DNA of 13,656 bases, taken from contig JBPCOJ010000082.1 of the NCBI GenBank assembly GCA_051000345.1, positions 1-13,656 on the forward strand. The letters are read 5' to 3'. The translations under genes were made by a program, and so were the position numbers. The DNA is from JBHENC01 sp051000345. Lineage in GTDB: Bacteria; Acidobacteriota; Blastocatellia; Pyrinomonadales; Pyrinomonadaceae. Below are positions 1 through 7,255 of the stretch, piece after piece (position 1 is the stretch's first letter; every line of letters begins with the position of its first letter). The notes beneath the pieces are model-generated. The model ran no database searches. It was not told the origin of the DNA and worked only from the letters and a program-made list of their open reading frames with translations.

Positions 1-31
1 AAACAGTAATGATAAAAGTGTCTCTGTCCAT
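1..31 (-). CDS. Transposase, IS982-like, first 10 codons only (runs off the window)
   Basis: Reading leftward from an ATG at 31-29, the frame gives MDRDTFIITV and leaves the window. A textbook Shine-Dalgarno, AAAGGAG (45-39), sits 7 nt before the ATG, which strongly supports a real start. The opening M-D-x-D-T-F-I-I-T-V resembles the N-terminus I remember for IS982-family DDE transposases; that is recall, and ten residues cannot settle the family. The gene would encode the enzyme that cuts and moves the insertion sequence. It lies downstream of, and on the same strand as, the decayed surface-protein gene, so it is exposed to incoming transcription. The inverted repeat at 27-100 folds over this start codon. 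Confidence 0.5.
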   Translation of the reverse strand, partial: MDRDTFIITV

Positions 32-100
32 TGAACTGCTCCTTTGCGGATAAGCTAGGTTTTGTCACCAGCCATTCTACAGAGGTTTCAGTTCAATGGA
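27..100 (-). repeat. Perfect 12-bp inverted repeat folding over the transposase start codon
   Basis: TCCATTGAACTG (27-38) is exactly complementary to CAGTTCAATGGA (89-100), with a 50-nt loop. In minus-strand RNA the first arm lies upstream and the second covers the bases from just after the Shine-Dalgarno through the ATG. An RNA that starts outside the element would carry both arms and hide the start. An RNA that starts inside the loop would not. Such fold-back protection is established for IS10 and IS50; its action here is inferred. Confidence 0.6.
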
Positions 101-126
101 TTCTTAAAAAGAGTCACACATTAGGT

Positions 127-168
127 ATAAAAGTATCAAGGGAACCTCACAAAAAGTTCCCTCGATAC
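127..168 (-). terminator. Probable intrinsic terminator of the surface-protein remnant
   Basis: Arms 133-145 (GTATCAAGGGAAC) and 156-168 (GTTCCCTCGATAC) pair at 12 of 13 positions around a 10-nt loop. Read on the minus strand the stem is followed by TTTTAT (132-127). It lies 47 bp past the TAA at 217-215, the expected place for a terminator of the minus-strand gene. An alternative is that it belongs to the end of the insertion sequence and blocks read-through into it. Confidence 0.6.
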
Positions 169-214
169 CGGTGTTCGGATAATGAAATAGATGCGCGCTG
201 GATTGAGAGTACCA

Positions 215-761
215 TTAGCGAGAATCGTGCGGCACTCTCACTATAAGAGTCTGTGTGGACGAGTTGCCGCTGGCATCGGTACAGGTAATTGTGATGGTGT
301 AAACACGCCCGTCGCCGTTGCCGGATCGTTCAGCGCGGAGACGTATGTGATGCGCGTCCACGACTATCCAATCAGGATTAGCCGTAGTTGTCGGTTCGTT
401 GCTAGTGACTGTAACACTACAGGTAACTCCAGTGTCTGCGCTGCACCTATAGCGTTTCTCAATCGGATGCGACTAAAGCAAAAAAGCCCGCGCCATTCCC
501 GACATAGAAGATTCAAGGGTTGCGCGCTAACGAATTAAGTCGCACTCATGTGAAAACCGCTATATTTGTCGCGTTGTAGCTAACTACGACATCGCGCATT
601 TTGTGATCCGGCGGCCATAAAGTTGCGGGGGTCGCCGATGCCCCGCTGATTAGCGGTGGAGTTGTGTCAACTACATTAATGGTTACCGTATCGTGTGCAG
701 TCTGGCCGCCCGGGTCTGTCACAATTAAATTGATATTCTTTCGCTGCTTTCTGCTTTTCAT
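215..761 (-). pseudogene. HYR/Ig-like surface-protein remnant, 5'-truncated and split by a MITE
   Basis: The upstream piece (761-563) reads LIVTDPGG, then DTVTINVVDTTPP, then LWPPDHKM and VVVSYNATN. This is the end of one Ig/PKD-like repeat followed by a HYR-type repeat. The downstream piece (447-215) reads CSADTGVTCSVTVTSNEP, then PDWIVVDAHHIRLRAERSG, then RVYTITITCTDASGN, and ends in TAA. The two pieces lie on either side of the element at 450-562. Dropping the element and one TA joins them in frame through the codons AAT AGG TGC (N-R-C) with no stop. Such repeats occur in secreted or cell-surface adhesin-like proteins, usually hundreds to thousands of residues long, so the N-terminus, signal peptide and most repeats are missing here. 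The ATG at 761 overlaps the stop of the upstream gene as ATGA. The eight residues after it (MKSRKQRK) do not resemble a signal peptide, so I regard this start as accidental. It is probably not functional. Confidence 0.8.
450..562. mobile_element. 113-bp non-coding miniature inverted-repeat element (MITE), TA target duplication
   Basis: The termini TAGCGTTTCTCA... (450-474) and the reverse complement of 538-562 (TAGCGGTTTTCA...) match at 18 of 25 positions without gaps. The best stretches are the outer 5 bp and the inner 7 bp (TGCGACT). TA dinucleotides flank the element at 448-449 and 563-564, as expected for Tc1/mariner-IS630-type transposition. Removing 113 bp plus one TA restores the disrupted HYR reading frame exactly, which fixes the borders at single-base precision. 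It has no coding capacity and would need a transposase supplied in trans, probably from an IS630-family element elsewhere in the genome. In the host gene's reading direction it brings a stop codon (TGA, 548-546). Confidence 0.85.
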
Positions 762-1630
762 AACACGCGCGTGCCTGCGATGCGTTCGAGTTGTTGCGTG
801 AACTGCGCGCGTGCGAGCGCCGTTTGCCTGCGCCGCGCGAGCACTGCAAGTTCGAGCACGACGCGTTCGCGTATAGAGTTGCCGCCGTCGCCGGACTGCG
901 CACTGATGCGATCAACCACGCGACGCAAACATTCGCTCACGCCTGAGACGTAAGTTTTCTCATTGAGCTTTCCGGCGTGCAGTTGGACTGTGCCGCCCGG
1001 TTTGTAATCGAAGCGTCCCGACGACGGATCGAGAAAAGCGTAATCGTCGGCGAGCGCGAGCCGCGTTTGCCGAAAGTGCTGATTGAAATCTGCGCCCGCG
1101 CTTGCGGCGGCACGCTCGACTGCCGCGATCACCTCGCCGCTCACGCGCGCCAATTCATCCCACGTCAAAGCGCCGTCTGCCGCAGAATCGACGACAGTTT
1201 TTGAGTCGCTTGTGTGCGTCGTCGTTGCCGACTGAAGGCTTTCGCCCGCCAGATGCAGCGCGTTTCCGTTCGCCGCTTCAATGACATTCCCGCCCGCCGA
1301 AACATTCGCCGTAGACGCGTCGTTCGGCGCAAGAAGCGCTGCCGCCGATTCCTCATAAACGCTGAGGAGGCCGCCCGCTTCCCTTGCGCGCACCAGCAAG
1401 CGTTGCAGCGCCGCCTCGCCGACTGCCGTGCGCCCCGTCGCGTGATCCGTTTCGCGCACGCTCGGCGAGGCATCCGCATTCAAAAAAACGTCCGCGTCGT
1501 AGTCGTCTAATTCGATGTGAATGTGTCCTGTGAATTTGCGCGCCTGCAAATAACGCACGAGCGCCGCCAGATTGACAAACGCCGTGTCCAGATTTTCATG
1601 AATGAAGGGAGCCGTTGTGTTAGAAGTCAT
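758..1630 (-). CDS. Hypothetical protein with a PATAN/DUF4388-like N-terminus
   Basis: A 290-residue soluble protein with no signal peptide or membrane segment. Residues about 17-95 contain FVNLAALVRYLQARKFTG, an acidic strand pattern (IHIELDDYDADVFLN), GEAALQRLLVRAREAGG and LLSVYEE. The order 'group tendency to bind, display, then G-E-x-A-L-x-x-L-L' recalls PATAN/DUF4388 regulatory modules, but this is a weak similarity by eye. A low-complexity Ala/Thr/Asn/Ser linker follows (about 100-150). The second half has LALADDYAFLDPSSGRFDY, a strand-rich stretch, and a helical tail rich in Arg and Glu (RERVVLELAVLARRRQ). No catalytic motif was recognised. No Shine-Dalgarno precedes the ATG at 1630-1628. 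Its stop overlaps the ATG of the surface-protein remnant as ATGA, probably by chance. It is divergent from the permease at 1942. It could be a regulator or scaffold; the function is unknown. Confidence 0.75.
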   Translation of the reverse strand: MTSNTTAPFIHENLDTAFVNLAALVRYLQARKFTGHIHIELDDYDADVFLNADASPSVRETDHATGRTAVGEAALQRLLVRAREAGGLLSVYEESAAALLAPNDASTANVSAGGNVIEAANGNALHLAGESLQSATTTHTSDSKTVVDSAADGALTWDELARVSGEVIAAVERAAASAGADFNQHFRQTRLALADDYAFLDPSSGRFDYKPGGTVQLHAGKLNEKTYVSGVSECLRRVVDRISAQSGDGGNSIRERVVLELAVLARRRQTALARAQFTQQLERIAGTRVL

Positions 1631-1672
1631 GCGAAATCGAATTTGCTATCTTAAGTTTTTCGCGGCGAAGTG

Positions 1673-1691
1673 TACCAAAGGTCTACCAAAG
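1673..1691. repeat. Tandem TACCAAAG direct repeat, 11-bp period
   Basis: TACCAAAG occurs at 1673-1680 and again at 1684-1691, one helical turn apart, about 43-61 bp upstream of the minus-strand ATG at 1630. Same-face repeats of this size are typical of a dimeric regulator's site, and they overlap the only -35-like hexamer seen. No regulator is identified. Confidence 0.3.
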
Positions 1692-1697
1692 ATAAAA

Positions 1698-1793
1698 CGA
1701 AAAAGTGAAAAGGAAAAATTCGCGGCGACGATTGCCCGATGATGCCTCGCCAAGCGTCCGTTTAGTCCGCAATTTTACTTTTTACTTTTTCCG
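1698..1793. repeat. Imperfect inverted repeat of about 27 bp, AT-rich arms
   Basis: The left arm (1698-1725) starts CGAAAAAGTGAAAAGG and ends ATTCGCGG. The reverse complement of the right arm (1767-1793) starts CGGAAAAAGTAAAAAG and ends ATTGCGG. They align over nearly the whole length with three single-base gaps and a few mismatches, around a 41-nt centre. The right arm contains the heptamer TTTTTAC in near-tandem copies. It may be a small mobile palindrome or a cruciform or terminator between divergent units. Confidence 0.4.
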
Positions 1794-1941
1794 TTCTCTG
1801 TGCCACACTCCGCACGCGAAAACGATGCTGAATATTCATGCGATATGCGCGCGGCTGTGCGTTATTCGGCGCTTCGAGAATAATTTTCGCTTCCCGAATT
1901 TTTCAAATTTCAATTAACTATTCACACACCCGAAAGGAGAG

Positions 1942-3555
1942 ATGATCGCGTTGGCATCTCAACTGTTTAAGACCAAAAGTCCCGATCTGTTAATCAGTGA
2001 ATCGGAAGCGCCGGAGCGTCAAATGAAACGTTCTTTGACAGCGCTCGATCTGACGGCGCTCGGCATCGGCGCGATTATCGGTTCCGGCATCTTCGCGCTG
2101 ACGGGAACCGCCGCCGCCGGACAGAATTTTCAAACGCCGATTGAAACGCCGGTCATCAATTACATTCAATCGTTTTTGAGCGGCACGACAGTGCAGTTAG
2201 GACGTCCCGGCGCGGGGCCTGCCATCGTGCTTTCGTTCGTCGTCGCGGCCATCGCGTGCGCGTTCGCCGCTTTGTGCTATGCCGAACTCGCCTCGATGAT
2301 TCCGGTATCGGGAAGCGCTTACACTTATTCTTACGCGACTTTGGGCGAACTGATCGCATGGATTATCGGCTGGGATTTGATTCTCGAATACGCCGTTGGC
2401 AACATGGCTGTCGCGGCGAGTTGGTCTGGCTATTTCGTTAAGCTGCTTTATAGTTTATTCAATCTCAAGCTTCCGCTCTGGATGGTCGCCGATCCGAAAA
2501 CTGCCGCCGACATTATCGAAAAGGGCGGCGACGCCGCGCAGTATTTTTCTTCGACGACGTTGCCCGTCGTCGCTGGCTATCACATCGCGCTCAACATTCC
2601 CGCATTCTCAATCGTGATGCTCTTGACCGTGCTTTTGGTTTACGGCATACGGGAGAGCGCACGCGCCAACACCGTCGCCGTCATTATCAAAACGACTATC
2701 GTTATTTTCTTTATCGCCTTCGGAGCTTTTTACATCAACCCGACGAATTGGCATCCGTTCGTGCCGAATGGGTTTACGGGCGTGATGAGCGGCGCGGCCA
2801 TCGTCTTTTTCGCCTTCATAGGCTTCGATGCCGTTTCCACGACCGCCGAAGAAACCAAAAATCCGCAGCGCGATTTGCCCATCGGCATGATCGCCAGCCT
2901 CGTTGTCTGCACGCTGCTTTACGTTTTAGTTTCAGGCGTCTTGACGGGCATGAAAAAGTACACGGCGTTTGTCAGCGATTCGGCGGCGATTGCGACTGCC
3001 GTCGAAGTGTCGGGCAAGCCTTGGGTGCAGGCGGTCATCAGCGCGGGCGCGCTCGCGGGCATGACATCCGTGCTGCTCGTCTTTCAACTAGGACAACCAC
3101 GCATCTTTATGGCGATGGGGCGCGATGGACTTCTGCCGCAGTATTTTTCGCGCATTCATCCGCGCTTTCGCACGCCGTATATCACGACGATCTGGACGGG
3201 CATAGTCGTCGGCCTCGTCGCCATGGTCAAAGACATCGGCTCGCTCGCAGACTTAACCAACATCGGAACTTTGTTCGCGTTCATACTGGTGTGCATCGGC
3301 GTCATCATGCTGCGGCGTTCGGCTCCCGAAAGAAAGCGTCCGTTCCGTGTGCCGCTCGTTCCGCTTGTGCCGATTTTAGGCGTGCTGCTGTGCTTTGCTT
3401 TGATGCTCAGTCTGCCGGTGCTGACGTGGATCAGATTCTTCGTCTGGCTCATCATCGGGCTGGTGATTTATTTTAGCTACGGCATGAGCCACAGCCGCTT
3501 GCAACACGGCACGGACACGGGCGCGACAGAGCCGACGCCTCCCATCAATTCCTGA
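1942..3555 (+). CDS. APC-superfamily amino-acid permease (cationic amino-acid transporter type)
   Basis: A 537-residue integral membrane protein, probably 12-14 helices, importing amino acids across the inner membrane by ion-coupled or exchange transport. Residues about 9-33 (LFKTKSPDLLISESEAPE...) match the cytoplasmic leader typical of the bacterial CAT/YfnA group. The unwound TM1 substrate motif is GIGAIIGSGIF (41-51). Further family motifs are CYAELASMIPVSGSAYTYSY, FFAFIGFDAVSTTAEETKNPQRDLP and GQPRIFMAMGRDGLLP (384-399). It is longer than the usual 460-490 residues because of insertions after TM1 and near residues 175-205. AAAGGAG (1933-1939) leaves only 2 nt to the ATG at 1942. A TTG at 1951 has better spacing (11 nt), and both keep the conserved leader. 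A later ATG (2023) with GGAG in front would remove it. Substrate cannot be read from the sequence. It is the first gene of a probable unit with cstA, 67 bp downstream. Confidence 0.92.
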   Translation: MIALASQLFKTKSPDLLISESEAPERQMKRSLTALDLTALGIGAIIGSGIFALTGTAAAGQNFQTPIETPVINYIQSFLSGTTVQLGRPGAGPAIVLSFVVAAIACAFAALCYAELASMIPVSGSAYTYSYATLGELIAWIIGWDLILEYAVGNMAVAASWSGYFVKLLYSLFNLKLPLWMVADPKTAADIIEKGGDAAQYFSSTTLPVVAGYHIALNIPAFSIVMLLTVLLVYGIRESARANTVAVIIKTTIVIFFIAFGAFYINPTNWHPFVPNGFTGVMSGAAIVFFAFIGFDAVSTTAEETKNPQRDLPIGMIASLVVCTLLYVLVSGVLTGMKKYTAFVSDSAAIATAVEVSGKPWVQAVISAGALAGMTSVLLVFQLGQPRIFMAMGRDGLLPQYFSRIHPRFRTPYITTIWTGIVVGLVAMVKDIGSLADLTNIGTLFAFILVCIGVIMLRRSAPERKRPFRVPLVPLVPILGVLLCFALMLSLPVLTWIRFFVWLIIGLVIYFSYGMSHSRLQHGTDTGATEPTPPINS

Positions 3556-3622
3556 TAAGCGCCTAAACATTGATGCGCGTTGAAACGAATTCTTACCTGA
3601 CGAATTTTCGGAGAAGCCTCGT

Positions 3623-5488
3623 ATGAACGCATTGCCGCTGATTGTTGGTGCGTTGTGCGTGATCGCCATCGCGTACAGATATTACTCTGCCTTTATCGCC
3701 GCGAAGGTTTTGGCGCTCGACGATACGCGCAGCGTGCCATCGGAAACGATGTACGACGGGCATAATTATTACCCGACGAACAAGTGGGTGTTGTTCGGTC
3801 ATCACTTCGCGGCGATTTCGGGCGCGGGGCCTCTGGTGGGGCCGGTGCTGGCGGCGCAGTTCGGGTTCTTGCCGGGCTTTTTGTGGCTGGTGATCGGCGT
3901 AACTTTAGGCGGCGCGGTGCATGATTTTATGATTCTCGCGGCGAGTGTCAGGCGTCGCGGGAAATCTCTGGCGGAGATTGCGCGCACGGAGATTAGCCCG
4001 CTCTCCGGCGTCGTTGCGGGCGTCGCCATTTTGTTCATCGTCGTCATCGCGCTCGCGGGGCTTGGCCTTGTCGTCGTCAATGCGCTCGCCGAATCCGCTT
4101 GGGGAACTTTTACCGTCGGGTTCACGATTCCGCTCGCGCTGCTGATGGGACTTTATATGTACCGCATACGTCCCGGACGCATTGGCGAAGCGAGCGCGCT
4201 CGGCGTCGCGGGGCTTCTCCTCGCGGCGTTTTTGGGCGGGCGCGTGGCAGAATCGAGTTGGGCGGAGACGTTCACGTTTTCCAGAAACACGACCATTGTT
4301 TTGATGGCGTCTTACGGCTTCATCGCGTCTGTGCTGCCGGTATGGATGCTGCTCTGCCCGCGCGATTATTTGTCGTCGTATTTGAAGATCGGGACGATTG
4401 CGTTTCTTATCATCGGCGTCGTGCTGGTACATCCGAATTTGAACATGCCTGCGTTCACGCCGTTTGTCGCGGGCGGCGGCCCTGTGATTCCGGGCAAAGT
4501 TTACCCGTTCGTTTTCGTCACGATTGCGTGCGGCGCGATCAGCGGCTTTCACGCGCTGATTTCATCCGGCACGACGCCGAAGATGATTGCGAAGGAAACG
4601 GACACGCGCCTGATCGGCTACGGCGCGATGTTGATGGAGGGCGTCGTCGGCGTCGTCGCGCTCATTGCCGCGACATCGCTTTTTCCCGGCGATTATTTTG
4701 CGATTAACACGTCGCAGAAAACAGACGCGCAACGCGCCGCTTACGTTCGCATGATTGACGAACATGGAAGCGCTGAATTTGATTTGCGCCCGCAGGAGAT
4801 TGACCGGCTCGAAGCGGAATCGGGCGAAAAGAATCTGCGCGGCAGAACGGGCGGCGCGGTCACGCTCGCCTTAGGCATCGCAAAAATCTTCGACGCGATT
4901 CCGGGACTTCGCGGATTGATGAAGTATTGGTATCACTTTGCGATTATGTTCGAGGCGCTTTTTATCATGACGACGATTGACACAGGCACGCGCGTCGGGC
5001 GTTTTCTCGTCGGCGAATTCGGAGGCCGTGTTTATAAAAAATTCGACGAACCGAATTGGCTGCCCGGCTCTGTTATTACAACGCTCTTGGTGGTTGCAGG
5101 CTGGGCGGCGTTTATCTGGTCAGGCTCCATCTCGACGATCTGGCCTATGTTCGGCATCGCCAATCAACTGCTCGCTTCCGTCGCGTTGTGCGTGGCGACG
5201 ACAATCATTTTCAATTCGGGCAAGAGGCGTTACGCATGGACGACTCTGCTGCCGCTCGCTTTTGTCGCCACGACGACGCTCGTCGCAGGCTGGCAATCTA
5301 TCACGGACATCTTCTGGCCGCTCACGCAAAAACAGGAAACGTCAACGCAGGGTTACATCAACGTCGCGCTGACGATTATTCTAATGACGGCGGCGGTGAT
5401 CGTCATTGTTGATTCAATTCGCCGCTGGACGACGATGCGGCCATTAAGCGGTAAAAGCAAAACTCTCGAGATGGCAGTGGGGAACTGA
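3623..5488 (+). CDS. cstA: CstA-family carbon-starvation / pyruvate-peptide transporter
   Basis: A 621-residue polytopic inner-membrane protein of the CstA/BtsT family. Characterised members take up pyruvate (BtsT) or have been linked to peptide use during carbon starvation (CstA). Family signatures are YDGHNYYPTNKWVLFGHHFA followed by ISGAGPLVGPVLAAQFGFLP (about residues 65-84), then GGAVHDFM and a basic loop RRRGKSLAEIARTE. Later come SGFHALISSGTTPKMI (about 307-322), MEGVVGVVALIAA, and a C-terminal half containing TRVGRFLVGEFGG and PMFGIANQLLAS. About 15-17 membrane helices are visible. It is shorter than the enterobacterial proteins (about 700 residues), as in many other phyla. GGAGAAG (3610-3616) precedes the ATG with good spacing. 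With 67 bp to the permease and 24 bp to the next gene, and no terminator on either side, co-transcription is likely. The real substrate is not determinable. Confidence 0.94.
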   Translation: MNALPLIVGALCVIAIAYRYYSAFIAAKVLALDDTRSVPSETMYDGHNYYPTNKWVLFGHHFAAISGAGPLVGPVLAAQFGFLPGFLWLVIGVTLGGAVHDFMILAASVRRRGKSLAEIARTEISPLSGVVAGVAILFIVVIALAGLGLVVVNALAESAWGTFTVGFTIPLALLMGLYMYRIRPGRIGEASALGVAGLLLAAFLGGRVAESSWAETFTFSRNTTIVLMASYGFIASVLPVWMLLCPRDYLSSYLKIGTIAFLIIGVVLVHPNLNMPAFTPFVAGGGPVIPGKVYPFVFVTIACGAISGFHALISSGTTPKMIAKETDTRLIGYGAMLMEGVVGVVALIAATSLFPGDYFAINTSQKTDAQRAAYVRMIDEHGSAEFDLRPQEIDRLEAESGEKNLRGRTGGAVTLALGIAKIFDAIPGLRGLMKYWYHFAIMFEALFIMTTIDTGTRVGRFLVGEFGGRVYKKFDEPNWLPGSVITTLLVVAGWAAFIWSGSISTIWPMFGIANQLLASVALCVATTIIFNSGKRRYAWTTLLPLAFVATTTLVAGWQSITDIFWPLTQKQETSTQGYINVALTIILMTAAVIVIVDSIRRWTTMRPLSGKSKTLEMAVGN

Positions 5489-5512
5489 AGAGATGCCGCA
5501 CGCGCGTCGTAG

Positions 5513-7255
5513 ATGAAATTGATGGTCGATAATTTTTCAGGATTTAAGTGGCTCGCCAGAATGTGGATCGTGGCGCTGGCGGCGGCGTTGGTGATTTCCG
5601 GATTGTCCGCCGCGCGGCAGCTGAGAAAGGTTCCGGATTTTCCATATGGATGCGATCCCTTCGGCTATTTGCGTATGGCACAGGAAATTCGCCGCGCGAC
5701 GGGGAGCGGTACGCTACCGGAATTTGCGCTTGAGTCCGAGCAGACGCGCTTACTTATCAATCTAATGCAATCCAGACAGGTGCAGTTGCCCTCATGGTTG
5801 CATATGGTTGCGCCGCACGCGCATCACTATTTTCCGCAGGCGAATCGCGTCGGCGTGCAGTATCCGCCCGGCACGGGTTTGACGCTCGCGCTCTTTCCCG
5901 AAAGAACGGCGGTGCATGATCTAAACCGGGCGTTGGTATGGTTGCTGGTCATCGCCGGGCTTGCCTTGCTGGTGCTTGCGGGCGTGCGCGGTGCGTGGAT
6001 AGCGGCGGGCTTTGTGACGCTGGCAATGCAGTTTGCAATGGAAATCTTGATGAGCATTCAGGATTTATCTTATTCAATCAACGCGCTGCTCGCTCCACTA
6101 CTTATTTCATGTCTCTGCTTGTTCGCCGCGCGGCGTGTTCTCGCAAACGAAGAAAAGATATGGCGCGCGCGTTTATGGAGTTTGTTGTCCGGCCTCGCGT
6201 TTGGCTTCGCAGTGCTCGACCGCTTGCCGGTTATGTTGCTTTTGCCCGGTTTCCTGCTCATTATATGGCGCAACTCATGGAGCGCATTTATTAAGGAAGG
6301 CGCGGCTGCGTTCTGTGCGGGGCTGTCTATTTCCGGTATTTTTCCGTTACTGATTCACCAACAAAAACTGGCCGGCGCATGGTTTCTGCCGACCTATGCA
6401 GCATATGACAACACCACGCCGAACCTCGCTATTATACTTCGCAATGTCTCTTTCTATATCAGCGCAACGCCCGGTAGCGAGTTTAACTGGTGGCTGCTCG
6501 TATTCGTTGCAGGCTTTGTAGGTTTCGCTTTCGCGTTGAGGCACGCAACGGCGATTATGCCGCTTGCCCAATCGCTCAACAAAAGCCAGATGGCTCTGGC
6601 GACGCTCGCGTTGTGGTGTGTCCCGACCGCTTATTTTCTAACGCACGAAGTTACCATCAGCTACTATCTGCTTCCTTCGACATTTGCCGTCGCAGTGTTT
6701 CTCGCTCTCGGCGTTTTCACGATTGAAATGCGTGCGGCGGCTGTCACATCGTCGTCGCCGCACAATTCGCTTTTCCGGTTCACGGCGAACGGCTGGCGCA
6801 ACCTTGCGCTTGTCCTTGCACTCATGCCCGGCGGTCTCGCGTTGGAGCGTGCGTGGAGCCTTTCGCAACTGCCTAGCCCACCGCCGTCGCAGGCGCACAA
6901 CGTAACGCTGCCCGCCGAAGTGTCCGACGAGCACGCGTGGGTCTGGGCGGATATGTACACAGGCACGCTCTGGTACTACGCGCAAAAGCCTGCTTATAAA
7001 ATTACGTTTTCCGATCCGGCGACACGCGCGCTTGTGTTCCGCTTTGTCTTTGATCGCGGAGAGCCGCAATATCTAATACGCGATAGCCCGGACATGCAAA
7101 AGATGATGGACGAGATTTCAGGGCTTGGCGGCGCGCTCGAACCGCGCGGCGAAATAGACCACCAGCCTTACTACCTGATTCATTGGCCGCCATCCGGCCC
7201 CGCCACACAAAACGCTCTACAAACCTCCAAGCCCGCTATGAAAGCATTCGCGTGA
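5513..7255 (+). CDS. Multipass membrane protein, GT-C glycosyltransferase-like
   Basis: A 580-residue protein with TM1 at about 17-35, a large outer loop (36-140), then about eight to ten further helices, and a soluble C-terminal domain (about 465-580). The loop after TM1 holds CDPFGYLRMAQEIR, with Asp48 placed where GT-C enzymes (ArnT, PMT and relatives) keep their catalytic Asp or Glu. HHYFPQANRVGVQYPPGTG (about 104-122) resembles the loop-and-TM2 entry of those proteins. This layout suggests transfer of a sugar from a lipid-linked donor on the outer face, but no decisive domain is present, so it stays a prediction. No Shine-Dalgarno is visible before the ATG at 5513 or the in-frame ATG at 5522. 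A 7-codon frame (5493-5516) with ATGA overlap precedes it and could couple translation. It follows cstA by 24 bp. Its last 20 bp overlap the restored end of the convergent DUF4337 gene. Confidence 0.7.
   Translation: MKLMVDNFSGFKWLARMWIVALAAALVISGLSAARQLRKVPDFPYGCDPFGYLRMAQEIRRATGSGTLPEFALESEQTRLLINLMQSRQVQLPSWLHMVAPHAHHYFPQANRVGVQYPPGTGLTLALFPERTAVHDLNRALVWLLVIAGLALLVLAGVRGAWIAAGFVTLAMQFAMEILMSIQDLSYSINALLAPLLISCLCLFAARRVLANEEKIWRARLWSLLSGLAFGFAVLDRLPVMLLLPGFLLIIWRNSWSAFIKEGAAAFCAGLSISGIFPLLIHQQKLAGAWFLPTYAAYDNTTPNLAIILRNVSFYISATPGSEFNWWLLVFVAGFVGFAFALRHATAIMPLAQSLNKSQMALATLALWCVPTAYFLTHEVTISYYLLPSTFAVAVFLALGVFTIEMRAAAVTSSSPHNSLFRFTANGWRNLALVLALMPGGLALERAWSLSQLPSPPPSQAHNVTLPAEVSDEHAWVWADMYTGTLWYYAQKPAYKITFSDPATRALVFRFVFDRGEPQYLIRDSPDMQKMMDEISGLGGALEPRGEIDHQPYYLIHWPPSGPATQNALQTSKPAMKAFA

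Larger units (their letters stand above)
1..132 (-). mobile_element. Proximal end of an insertion sequence (partial; outer boundary unresolved)
   Basis: The transposase start at 31-29 and its leader imply that an insertion sequence occupies the left edge. The outer end must lie between the leader and the stop codon of the surface-protein remnant at 215. I place it near 100-132 only because the hairpin at 133-168 looks like the terminator of the neighbouring gene. No terminal inverted repeat can be confirmed, because the other end of the element is outside the window, and no target duplication is visible. Confidence 0.35.
1631..1941. other. 311-bp divergent intergenic region (two promoters expected)
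   Basis: It separates the minus-strand PATAN-like gene from the plus-strand permease, so both promoters should lie here. Visible content is a tandem TACCAAAG pair (1673-1691), an AT-rich imperfect inverted repeat (1698-1793), an AT-rich stretch at 1880-1925, and AAAGGAG at 1933-1939. For the minus gene, TTGGTA and TAAGAT at 19-bp spacing is the best promoter candidate, but it is weak. The small open frame across 1705-1917 has no ribosome site and no recognisable protein, and I do not call it. Confidence 0.6.

Noticed and set aside
31..246. 71-residue plus-strand open frame at the left edge
   Set aside because: It crosses the transposase start, the terminator and the end of the surface gene on the opposite strand, and has no recognisable content.
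676..915. 79-residue minus-strand frame at the end of the PATAN-like gene
   Set aside because: It shadows the PATAN-like gene and the surface remnant in another frame, and shows no protein family features.
1705..1917. 70-residue open frame before the permease
   Set aside because: No ribosome site, low-complexity basic and aromatic content; it lies in the divergent promoter region and crosses an inverted repeat.
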